This document shows positions 44,784-52,738 of a DNA stretch of 64,000 nucleotides, one piece after another. Position numbers and translations under genes: made by a program. Under the pieces are notes generated by a model, which was not told the origin of the DNA, made no database searches, and saw only the letters and a list, made by a program, of their open reading frames with translations. Source of the DNA: Candidatus Gastranaerophilales bacterium. GTDB lineage: Bacteria; Cyanobacteriota; Vampirovibrionia; Gastranaerophilales; Gastranaerophilaceae. Numbering within the stretch: the first letter of the stretch is position 1; each line of letters opens with the position of its first letter. Location: the NCBI GenBank assembly GCA_944324865.1, contig CALUXW010000003.1, positions 29,500-93,499 of the forward strand, in the 5' to 3' direction.

Positions 44784-46108
44784 AAGTAATTATTGCAGGT
44801 GGAGGTCTAGCAGGAGCAGAAGCGGCATTATATCTTGCAAATAATAAAATTAACGTAGAATTATATGAAATGCGACCATTTAAAACCACAGGGGCACATA
44901 CCAGTAAAGATTTTGCCGAATTTGTATGTTCAAATAGTCTTGGTTCTATAGCAACATCAAGTGCATCATCATTACTAAAAAAAGAAGCACTTATATTAGG
45001 TTCAAACTTAATGAAAGAAGCATACAAAAACCGAGTTCCGTCAGGAAAAAGCTTATCTGTGGACAGAGTAGGTTTCAGTAAAAAAATAACAAAATTAATT
45101 GAAAATCATCCATATATTAAAATAAAAAGAGAAGAAATCACTAAAATACCAGAAACTCCTGCAATTATAGCAACTGGCCCATTGACATCAAATACACTTT
45201 GTAATGAAATTAAAAAATTAACAGGCGAGGAAAATTTTCATTTTTTTGATGCAATTGCACCGATTATAAAAAAAGAATCAATTAACTTTGAAAAAGCATT
45301 TTACGCAAGTCGTTGGGACAAAGGTGAGGCAGACTTTATAAACTGTCCAATGGAAAAAGAAGAATATGAAAATTTCTATAATATTTTAACAACAGCAGAA
45401 AAAATACCCCTAAAAACTTTTGAAGCAAGATATTTTGAAGGATGTATGCCGATAGAAGTCCTTGCCTCGAGAGGAAAAGACACGTTAAGGTTTGGTCCTA
45501 TGAAACCTGTTGGACTTTTTGACAAACGCACAAAACAAAAAGAGCACAAAAATTACCAATTTTATGCTGTTGTACAACTGAGACAAGATGATAAAGAAGC
45601 AGATTTATATAATTTAGTTGGATTTCAAACAAATTTAAAATGGGGAGAACAAAAAAAACTTTTAAACACAATTCCCGGGCTTGAAAATGCACAAATAGTA
45701 CGCTATGGAGTAATGCATGCTAACACTTTTATCAATAGCCCTAAAATTTTAAACAAAACCCTGCAATCAAAAAATAATCCTGATTTATTTTTTGCAGGCC
45801 AAATCACAGGTGTTGAAGGATACAATGAAAGTATAATTACCGGACTTTTTGCGGCAATAAATATGCTGAGATACTTAAAAGGTAAAAAATTAATAGAATT
45901 AAGCTCAAAATGTATGCTAGGGGCACTTTTGGATTATATTACTTTTGAAAATCATAAATCATTTCAGCCTGTTAATGCAAACTGGGGTATAATAAAAAAA
46001 ATAGAATTTGATAAACAAACAAGAAAAAACAAAGAAGATAAAAGTGCAATACTTTCAAAAATTGCGCTTAAATATATAAAGGAGATAAAAGATGGATATT
46101 TCTGTTAA
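44780..46108 (+). CDS. trmFO: Folate-dependent tRNA(U54) methyltransferase TrmFO
   Basis: FAD- and methylenetetrahydrofolate-dependent enzyme forming T54 in tRNA; 442 aa. N-terminal FAD site GGGLAGAEAALYLA (6-19), ELYEMRPFKTTGAHTS, EFVCSNSLGS, and the C-terminal GQITGVEGYNESI are diagnostic. It starts at TTG (44780), with GAGGAG 8 nt upstream, overlapping the HD-GYP stop by 4 bp. The final 17 bp overlap pepA. Confidence 0.96.
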   Translation: MKVIIAGGGLAGAEAALYLANNKINVELYEMRPFKTTGAHTSKDFAEFVCSNSLGSIATSSASSLLKKEALILGSNLMKEAYKNRVPSGKSLSVDRVGFSKKITKLIENHPYIKIKREEITKIPETPAIIATGPLTSNTLCNEIKKLTGEENFHFFDAIAPIIKKESINFEKAFYASRWDKGEADFINCPMEKEEYENFYNILTTAEKIPLKTFEARYFEGCMPIEVLASRGKDTLRFGPMKPVGLFDKRTKQKEHKNYQFYAVVQLRQDDKEADLYNLVGFQTNLKWGEQKKLLNTIPGLENAQIVRYGVMHANTFINSPKILNKTLQSKNNPDLFFAGQITGVEGYNESIITGLFAAINMLRYLKGKKLIELSSKCMLGALLDYITFENHKSFQPVNANWGIIKKIEFDKQTRKNKEDKSAILSKIALKYIKEIKDGYFC

Positions 46109-47588
46109 ACATCAGGAAATGACTACAGCGCTAGCAAATGTTATTGTATTGGGCATTTTTGAGGATGATAAAAGCTTGAGTCCTGCCCAAAAAAAAGTTG
46201 ATACTGCTCTAGATGGACTAATTACGAATGATTTGATTAAAAATGAAGGTTTTAAAGCTAAGTTTTCTGATACTGTAATTGTTCCAACAAGACTTAAAAT
46301 CCCTGCTGATAAAATTATGTTGGTAGGGCTGGGTAAGAAAAAAGAATTTGATTGTAACAAACTAAGAGAATTATGTGCAAAAATTATAAAACAGCTTGAT
46401 AAGACTTTAAATATTAAAAATGTATGCATAGAGCTTTTAGGATTAAAAAGCGAAAACTTTGATGTACTAAGTTGCGCTGAGGCTATATCAGAAGGTGCAT
46501 TAATTTCAATGTATGATTTTGATAAATATAAAAACAAAAAAAATGTAGTACAAATAAAAAAAATAAAAATTATAACAGAAGATACAAAAGACGAAAAAGC
46601 AGCTAAAACAGGTGTTAACAATGCAAAAATAGTTTGTTCCGCAATGGATTTTACAAAAGACTTAATTAATGAACCTGCCCAAAATGCAACACCTGAAAAT
46701 ATTTCACAAATCGCAAAAAATCTAAGCAATGACTTAGGTTTAACTTTTAAAATGTACAACAAAAAACAATTAAGCGAAATGAACTTTAATGCATTTCTTG
46801 CCGTTGGTCAAGGCAGTGAAGCAGAACCAAAACTCATACATCTGATATATAAACCTACAAAAAAAGCAAAGAAAAAAGTTGTACTTATAGGAAAAGGGAT
46901 TACTTTTGACTCTGGCGGTTTAAATATTAAACCGGCCAATTCTATGCTTACAATGAAAACAGATATGTCAGGTTGTGCTACGGTTTTAGGCATTATTCAA
47001 GCAATAGCTGCACATAAACCTGAAATAGAAGTGCATGCACTAAGTGCACTTTGTGAGAATATGCCAAGTGGAAAATCATACAAACAAGGAGATGTTATAA
47101 CCGCAAAAAACGGTAAAACAATTGAAGTTGATAATACCGATGCAGAAGGCAGACTTACACTGGCAGATGTTCTCACATATGCTGATGAACTCGAGCCTGA
47201 CGAAGTTATTGATATTGCAACACTCACAGGTGCTTGCATCGTCGCACTCGGACAAAATATAACAGGGATTATGGGTAATAACAAACAAATGATAAAAAAA
47301 ATCATAGAAACAAGTGAAAAATCAGGTGAAAACCTATGGGAATTACCTATTTACGACGATATGCAGGAAATGCTAAAAAGCGACATAGCAGATATGAGAA
47401 ATACAGGATCAAGATTTGCAGGCGCTAGTGTTGCAGGAAGATTTCTGCAAAACTTTACAAAAAGTAAAAACTGGACACATATTGATATAGCAGGTACGGC
47501 TTTTATAGATAAACCTTATAGAGAATTAAACAAGGGTGCTACTGCAGTTATGGTACGAACACTTACAAAATATATATTAAGTTTATAA
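46092..47588 (+). CDS. pepA: Leucyl aminopeptidase (M17)
   Basis: Zinc/manganese M17 exopeptidase, 498 aa, hexamer in the family. N-terminal macro-like domain (1-165), catalytic domain with GKGITFDSGGLNIKP (metal Lys and Asp), KTDMSG, the signature NTDAEGRLTL, and the bicarbonate-site Arg in the same segment. AAAGGAG precedes the ATG, inside trmFO. Cytoplasmic peptide recycling expected. Terminator follows. Confidence 0.96.
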   Translation: MDISVKHQEMTTALANVIVLGIFEDDKSLSPAQKKVDTALDGLITNDLIKNEGFKAKFSDTVIVPTRLKIPADKIMLVGLGKKKEFDCNKLRELCAKIIKQLDKTLNIKNVCIELLGLKSENFDVLSCAEAISEGALISMYDFDKYKNKKNVVQIKKIKIITEDTKDEKAAKTGVNNAKIVCSAMDFTKDLINEPAQNATPENISQIAKNLSNDLGLTFKMYNKKQLSEMNFNAFLAVGQGSEAEPKLIHLIYKPTKKAKKKVVLIGKGITFDSGGLNIKPANSMLTMKTDMSGCATVLGIIQAIAAHKPEIEVHALSALCENMPSGKSYKQGDVITAKNGKTIEVDNTDAEGRLTLADVLTYADELEPDEVIDIATLTGACIVALGQNITGIMGNNKQMIKKIIETSEKSGENLWELPIYDDMQEMLKSDIADMRNTGSRFAGASVAGRFLQNFTKSKNWTHIDIAGTAFIDKPYRELNKGATAVMVRTLTKYILSL

Positions 47589-47591
47589 ATT

Positions 47592-47615
47592 AAAGCGGGG
47601 TTAAACCCCGCTTTT
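47592..47615 (+). terminator. Terminator of trmFO-pepA
   Basis: AAAGCGGGG (47592-47600) pairs with CCCCGCTTT (47606-47614), loop TTAAA. The convergent MscS-type gene stops at its right edge, so it probably serves both strands. Confidence 0.87.
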
Positions 47616-48448
47616 TAGCTTTTAGCTTGAGTTACAACCAGTTGATTAAAAGGAATTTCAATTCCAAGCAAATCAAACTTTTCCTTTATTCGCAAATTAA
47701 ATATTCTTTTAACATCCCATTGATGCCTGGGCAATGTTTTAAATCTTGCCAAAATAGTTACCGAGCTATCGTTAAATTTATCCAATCCCAAAACTTCAAT
47801 TTCACCCAAAATTTTATCTCTGTATTCATCATCACATCTTAACTCTTTGCCAATTTGCTTAACTACATCCATAACATGAGCAATATCTTCTTTGTAAGCA
47901 ACCGGGATCTCAACAAGAGAGTATGAATACCCTCTTGTATAATTAGTAACCATATCTACCATGCCATTCCTTATAAAATGAGCAGCACCATCTATACTTC
48001 TTAAAATTATTATCGATAATGTAATTTTTTCAACAGTCCCCGTAACATTTTGAATTTCAACTACATCGCCCACTCGAATTTGTCCTTCAAAAAGTATAGT
48101 AAGACCTGATAATAAATCTTCAACAAATCTTTTTGAACCAAATCCGACTGCAACACCTAATACTCCTGCAGCAGTTATAATTGGACGAACATCTACACCT
48201 AAGTGATTTAAAATGTTAATTGCAACAAATATAAAAAGAATAAAATTAATTGCATGAATTGAAATTATACACAAAGTATCAAAATTTTTTGCACTCTCAA
48301 TGTCTTTAGCTCGTTTTTTTAATCTTTCAAACAAATGCAACATAAAGGTTTTTACAAATTTTAGTGCAAATACAAAAAATAACAAAGTAAAAAGAATATT
48401 AAGTATAGTAGACCACTTAAGAGACTTTAAAAATTCAATTACATCCAT
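47615..48448 (-). CDS. Small-conductance mechanosensitive channel (MscS family)
   Basis: 277 aa, close to E. coli MscS. Three hydrophobic segments in the N-terminal 130 residues; the pore helix contains AAGVLGVAVGFGSKRFVEDLLSG, the Gly/Ala-rich packing surface of MscS TM3. The beta domain has FEGQIRVGDVVEI and the C-terminal alpha-beta domain follows. Opens under hypo-osmotic shock in the family. GGAG before the ATG. Confidence 0.93.
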   Translation of the reverse strand: MDVIEFLKSLKWSTILNILFTLLFFVFALKFVKTFMLHLFERLKKRAKDIESAKNFDTLCIISIHAINFILFIFVAINILNHLGVDVRPIITAAGVLGVAVGFGSKRFVEDLLSGLTILFEGQIRVGDVVEIQNVTGTVEKITLSIIILRSIDGAAHFIRNGMVDMVTNYTRGYSYSLVEIPVAYKEDIAHVMDVVKQIGKELRCDDEYRDKILGEIEVLGLDKFNDSSVTILARFKTLPRHQWDVKRIFNLRIKEKFDLLGIEIPFNQLVVTQAKS

Positions 48449-48567
48449 AATAACTCCTTTGCTTTTAAATTATATCAAAAATAAATCTTTGGATACCCAT
48501 AAAATTAAACCAAAAGATTAATCTATTTTTTTGCAATTACACATAAACTAAAAATAGGGATAAATAT

Positions 48568-49332
48568 ATGAGTATAAAAATAACTTGTAATAAAGAAAAA
48601 TTTGAAAAATACTTACAAAATGTAAGCAATCGAGAATGTGAGCATTTTAAGCTTGCAAGAAAGTTTATGAATCAAAAAAATTATAGACAAGCAATAAAAG
48701 AATATTTAATGTCCATGATTTTTACAAAACCCGACACTGAACTATACAAGGAAATTTCAAAAGCTTACAAACAAATAAAATGTTATGATAAAGCAATAAA
48801 TCATCTTGTAAAGGCAAAAACTTTGAGCAGGTTTGACTCCGAAATTTACTATGAACTCGGGTTGAATCATTTATTGAATGCAAATTCTCAAGAGGCAAGA
48901 AAAAACTTTATTCGTACAATAAAACTCAATCCATCTAATATTAATGCACAAATTCAACTTGCAATTTCGCACGAACTTTTGGGCGAAGAAGAAATGGCGC
49001 TTAGTATTTATCAAAAAATAATTGAAGAAAACCCAAAATATATTCCCGCATATAATCATAAAGCAGGTTTATATATTTCGTTAGAAATGTATCTTGAAGC
49101 ATCATATTTATTTTATCAAATATTAAATATAAACCCCGCATATTACAGAGCAAATCTGGGACTTGGAATTTGTTTTGATAAAATGAATAAATTTTCTCGT
49201 GCTATAAGATATTATAAAAAATACATCGCAAGAAAACCCCATTCGGATACCACCAAATCGCTTGTAGCAAGAATTTATGAAATCTATGGCGAAAAGAAAA
49301 ATAAAAAAATAGATTTAAGACTTATAAAGTAA
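48568..49332 (+). CDS. TPR protein
   Basis: 254 aa made of about six tetratricopeptide repeats from residue 25 on (for example KQIKCYDKAINHLVKAKTL, LNHLLNANSQEARKNFIRTI, YNHKAGLYISLEMYLEASYL). No signal peptide or other domain. AGGG site before the ATG. Single-gene unit ending just before a strong inverted repeat. Partner unknown. Confidence 0.83.
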   Translation: MSIKITCNKEKFEKYLQNVSNRECEHFKLARKFMNQKNYRQAIKEYLMSMIFTKPDTELYKEISKAYKQIKCYDKAINHLVKAKTLSRFDSEIYYELGLNHLLNANSQEARKNFIRTIKLNPSNINAQIQLAISHELLGEEEMALSIYQKIIEENPKYIPAYNHKAGLYISLEMYLEASYLFYQILNINPAYYRANLGLGICFDKMNKFSRAIRYYKKYIARKPHSDTTKSLVARIYEIYGEKKNKKIDLRLIK

Positions 49333-49358
49333 AATTATTAAAATAATACAACAAAGCA

Positions 49359-49466
49359 GTGGGAAGATTACCAATAGTAAATAATTATATTAGTAATTAT
49401 TTACTAAGGTTGCAAACATTTCGAAGACTAATCTCTTAAACAAGCTAAAATCTTTAATTTTCCCAC
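49359..49466. repeat. Nested inverted repeats in a convergent gap
   Basis: Outer stem: GTGGGAAGATTA (49359-49370) with TAATTTTCCCAC (49455-49466), 12 bp with one G-U pair. Inner stem: TAGTAAATAATTA (49375-49387) with TAATTATTTACTA (49394-49406), 13 perfect pairs, loop TATTAG. The outer right arm covers the last codons of the minus-strand S-F-x-G gene. No T tract, so not a standard terminator. Confidence 0.7.
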
Positions 49467-51466
49467 TTATTTTGATTTCCCAAAAAATATTGGTATGTTT
49501 GACGTTCAAACGGTTTTAGGCTATTTAATATACTATAATCAGGAATATGCACATTTGGGTCATTATACTTTGGATGTAAAGTATTATTGTTTTTTAAATA
49601 TTTCCTTTTAATTATAAAATCATTAATCTTAGGAAGACCAAAACCCAAAAATCCTGTAACAATAGCTAGTGAAACAGTTTGAAATATTGCATTTATTTTG
49701 TTTGCAAATTTTAAAAGAGGATTTTTGTCAGTATTGTTTAACAAATTCAAAAGTGCATCCACATCGTCTTTTTTGGGGGAGTTTTTTCCTATATAATCGA
49801 CCAAATCAGCAACTTTAACATCTTTTTTGTCTATAATATCTCCGAAGACTTTTTTTGCTGCAACATACAAAGTTTCAACACCTTCTTTTGTTTCTTTTGC
49901 ATCTATGTGCAATAATTTATTCAAATCTCCGTTGTAATTCTGATTTTTTCTTAAAAACCTTATTACCTCGTCTAAATTTGCAAAATTAGACATTTGAGCA
50001 GTCGCCTCAGTCTTGCTCAAAACTTTCACACCACCTTCTGGATTAAATATCTTTATTATCTTTTTTAATAAGCCGTCTTCTTTTCGCAAAATATCACTAG
50101 TTAATACTAATCCGCTTTTTTTAGAAGCATTTAATCCCATTGCAGCGCCCATACCTTCCATAGCAAAAAGTATGGTCAAAATTGTTGTAATATCGCGCCT
50201 TAGGATATTTGAAGTTTCATCCCACTGAATAGGACCACCGTTTTTCTTTGAACTTTCAATATCTCTTCTTGTAGACTGTATTAATCTTGGAACTAGTGTA
50301 AAACCTGTTATTAATGTATAAAATATTGGTCTAGCAACATTAATCCAGTTGCTTTCCAGAGAACCGGCATGTTTTGAAAGCCAATTATCGTTTCCGGGGG
50401 CAACTTTTTCACCTATTTGTAGCATCACATCATTGATATTTCTACCACCAAAGCTTACTTCATTAGACTTTTTACCTTTTAGTTCGCTAGCCTTTTGTCT
50501 TACTGGATCAGTTTCAGGGTTTGTCTTATTTATGGTATAAATTTTTGGTATAAACCACATTGCCAAAGCTGTAAACACACCCATTGCAATATTTGTGGCA
50601 AATCTCGAGCCCATTCTTTTTTTAGTAAAGTTTTTGAGAAACTCTTCAAAATTATCTGAAGATTTAGAAAAAGAATCAAATAAATCATCAGAATATTTAA
50701 TCATCCTTTTGATTAGTTCATCAATTTTGATTTCATACTTAGCAGCATCTTCCAACCTGTTGTCAGTAACCAAAGCCTTCAAAAAATCCTGATAACCGCT
50801 TGTATTTGCCTTTTTATCACTTACAAATCGTTTAACAATACCCGCTAAAATATCTTCTTTTGATTCAGGCACTGGAATATTCCTGATATTTTTCCAAAAA
50901 CCCTTCTTATGGGCACTTTCCATTTTAATTATTTCATCTACATAATCATCAAGATTAATACCTTTTTCAGCAATCTTTTCAATATTATCAATGCCATCAA
51001 AATTAGCAAAAACTTTCTTTAAAACGCTTCCATAAAAATCTTTTTTAAAAACTTCTTTTCCTTGCGTAGAAACATTTGAGTTATTTATAATTTCAGAAAA
51101 ATCTTTTATTGTTTGCACAGGAACTCCATTGGATTTTCCGCCGATTTTCATAGAGGCATAATACACCGCACCGGGAACAACGAACATGCTTGGGCCTGTT
51201 AAGAATTCACGCAAGCCGTTTTCTAAAACTGCACCCCAATTATTTTTTCCGGTTAAATCTTTGCCAACATCCTTTGCAGCCCAAGTCCTCGGAATATTTG
51301 TACCCAACATATCTTGAATTGTAAAACTTGCTGCTAAACCACCCCTATCGACACCTTCCCAAAATTTAATAAGACCATCGGTCACACCTTTAAAGGATGT
51401 GTCTTTTTTGTTGTTAATACTCATTGGGCTATTTTGCGCTACACTTTTTATTTCGTTAATCTTCAT
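49454..51466 (-). CDS. Second large S-F-x-G membrane protein
   Basis: No domain recognised; 670 aa. N-terminal polar stretch with KDTSFKGV (22-29), a second NEVSFGGRN about residue 340. Hydrophobic segments occur near FVVPGAVYYASMKIGG, NIAMGVFTALAMWFI, RPIFYTLITGFTLV, ITTILTILFAMEGMGAAMGL and AIFQTVSLAIVTGFLGFGLP, alternating with Lys/Asp-rich helical regions. GAGG before the ATG. Same overall plan as the protein at 12.3 kb, though no extended identity is evident by eye. I infer an envelope-associated lineage-specific family. Confidence 0.7.
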   Translation of the reverse strand: MKINEIKSVAQNSPMSINNKKDTSFKGVTDGLIKFWEGVDRGGLAASFTIQDMLGTNIPRTWAAKDVGKDLTGKNNWGAVLENGLREFLTGPSMFVVPGAVYYASMKIGGKSNGVPVQTIKDFSEIINNSNVSTQGKEVFKKDFYGSVLKKVFANFDGIDNIEKIAEKGINLDDYVDEIIKMESAHKKGFWKNIRNIPVPESKEDILAGIVKRFVSDKKANTSGYQDFLKALVTDNRLEDAAKYEIKIDELIKRMIKYSDDLFDSFSKSSDNFEEFLKNFTKKRMGSRFATNIAMGVFTALAMWFIPKIYTINKTNPETDPVRQKASELKGKKSNEVSFGGRNINDVMLQIGEKVAPGNDNWLSKHAGSLESNWINVARPIFYTLITGFTLVPRLIQSTRRDIESSKKNGGPIQWDETSNILRRDITTILTILFAMEGMGAAMGLNASKKSGLVLTSDILRKEDGLLKKIIKIFNPEGGVKVLSKTEATAQMSNFANLDEVIRFLRKNQNYNGDLNKLLHIDAKETKEGVETLYVAAKKVFGDIIDKKDVKVADLVDYIGKNSPKKDDVDALLNLLNNTDKNPLLKFANKINAIFQTVSLAIVTGFLGFGLPKINDFIIKRKYLKNNNTLHPKYNDPNVHIPDYSILNSLKPFERQTYQYFLGNQNKWEN

Positions 51467-51751
51467 TTAACCTCTACTACCACACGCCAATACTTTTGAA
51501 AAAAACAAATATGAATAAAATTGCTATTTTAAGAAAATTTGTGTAGATATTTTTACAAAAGTATTTGTGATGGATACCATCTCCTAATAACAGGAGCGGG
51601 TGTAATTGTAACACTTACTTATAAAATATGCAAGAAATGTTAACTTTTGTTAAAAATACTAAATTATTACCCGCCCGGGCGGTTTAAATATTTCATTTAA
51701 AGAATATTTTAACAATATAAACAAAATACTACAGTCAAAAAAGGAAAAATT
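51467..51751. other. Non-coding leader/intergenic region with hairpins
   Basis: No gene. It contains two small adjoining hairpins, GATGG-ATA-CCATC (51569-51581) and CTCCT-AATAAC-AGGAG (51581-51596), and an exact 12-bp palindrome CCGCCCGGGCGG (51671-51682), very GC-rich for this DNA. On the minus strand it is the long leader of the S-F-x-G gene; on the plus strand it leads to the 27-codon ORF. No known riboswitch fits. Confidence 0.5.
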
Positions 51752-51835
51752 ATGAGTATAACAAAATTATGTGGAATGTACATTTTTTACTGCTATATTT
51801 TATTTTTTATACTTACAAATATAATATTAAGATAA
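51752..51835 (+). CDS. Putative 27-residue membrane microprotein
   Basis: ATG at 51752 with a strong AAAAAAGGAAA site 6 nt upstream. The product is a short polar start (MSITKLCG) followed by about 18 hydrophobic and aromatic residues (YIFYCYILFFILTNII) and a terminal Arg, a typical single transmembrane helix. Its stop overlaps the convergent ribF end by 9 bp. No family recognised. The good ribosome site is the main argument that it is real. Confidence 0.45.
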   Translation: MSITKLCGMYIFYCYILFFILTNIILR

Positions 51836-52738
51836 CCTGGCAAGCTTTCTGGCAGTTTCAACATCTTCTTGTATTTGCTTAATTAGTGCTTCTTGATTAG
51901 GAAACTTAATTTCATCTCTTATTTTCATAACAAATAAAACTCTTATAATTTTGCCATAAATTTGAAAATCAAAATTTAAAATATGTGCTTCGACAATTTC
52001 TTCATCACTACCGTCAAATGTAGGTCTTTTACCCCAGTTTATAACTGCAGGATAAGTTTTATCAACAATCGCATACCCAAAATAAACACCATGTGGTAAA
52101 TTAACTATATTATTAGGCCAAAAGATATTTGCAGTAGGAAAACCCATTTTTCTCGCTATGGCATCTCCTTTTACAACATTGTTCTTCAACGAAAAGGAAT
52201 GTCCCAAAAGCATATTTGCATTTCTTATATGTCCGTTTTTTATCATTTCTCTTATATTAGAGCTGCTAATAAGGCAAGTTTGTATTTTTTGAGGAGGCAA
52301 TTCAATATATTTATAATTGAAACGTTCTGAATACTTTGATAAAAGATTTGTATCACCTTGTTTTGCACGACCAAACTTATGATTAAAACCTGTAACAATG
52401 CAACAAGGTTGAAAATTTTTTACGAGGACATCCTGCAAATACTGCAGTGCCTCAAATTGCATATATTGTTCAAAATCAAGAACATAAGCAAAATCAATAC
52501 CCAGAGCCTCTATCCTCTCAAGCCTTTCTTCGTTTGAACAAATATTGTGTATTTTATCTTTGTTAAAATAATTAGACGGATTAATTTCAAACGTTATAAC
52601 TGCTGATTTTTTATTATTTTCTTTTGCGAAATCTACTGCTTTTGAGATTAATTTTTGATGAGCAGTGTGCACACCGTCAAAATACCCCAATGCAAGGGCA
52701 AGGTCAGGATTATGATTGATTGTTTTAAATATTTTCAT
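51827..52738 (-). CDS. ribF: Bifunctional riboflavin kinase/FAD synthetase
   Basis: Makes FMN and FAD; 303 aa from the ATG at 52738, which has AGGAAAG upstream. A longer frame to 52798 lies inside rel and would add an unlikely 20 residues. The N-terminal nucleotidyltransferase domain has ALGYFDGVHTAHQKLI and, later, GFNHKFGRAKQGD; SSSNIREMI is conserved. C-terminal flavokinase: GFPTANIFWP and NWGKRPTF. It overlaps rel by 14 bp, so the pair is translationally linked. Confidence 0.95.
   Translation of the reverse strand: MKIFKTINHNPDLALALGYFDGVHTAHQKLISKAVDFAKENNKKSAVITFEINPSNYFNKDKIHNICSNEERLERIEALGIDFAYVLDFEQYMQFEALQYLQDVLVKNFQPCCIVTGFNHKFGRAKQGDTNLLSKYSERFNYKYIELPPQKIQTCLISSSNIREMIKNGHIRNANMLLGHSFSLKNNVVKGDAIARKMGFPTANIFWPNNIVNLPHGVYFGYAIVDKTYPAVINWGKRPTFDGSDEEIVEAHILNFDFQIYGKIIRVLFVMKIRDEIKFPNQEALIKQIQEDVETARKLARLS

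Noticed and set aside
46112..46762. 216-codon minus-strand open frame inside pepA
   Set aside because: Antisense shadow of the leucyl aminopeptidase N-terminal domain; Ser/Phe-rich translation, no ribosome site.
51569..51596. GATGGTATCC on the minus strand as a fluoride riboswitch core
   Set aside because: The following conserved helix and pseudoknot segments are missing; only a short word resembles the motif.
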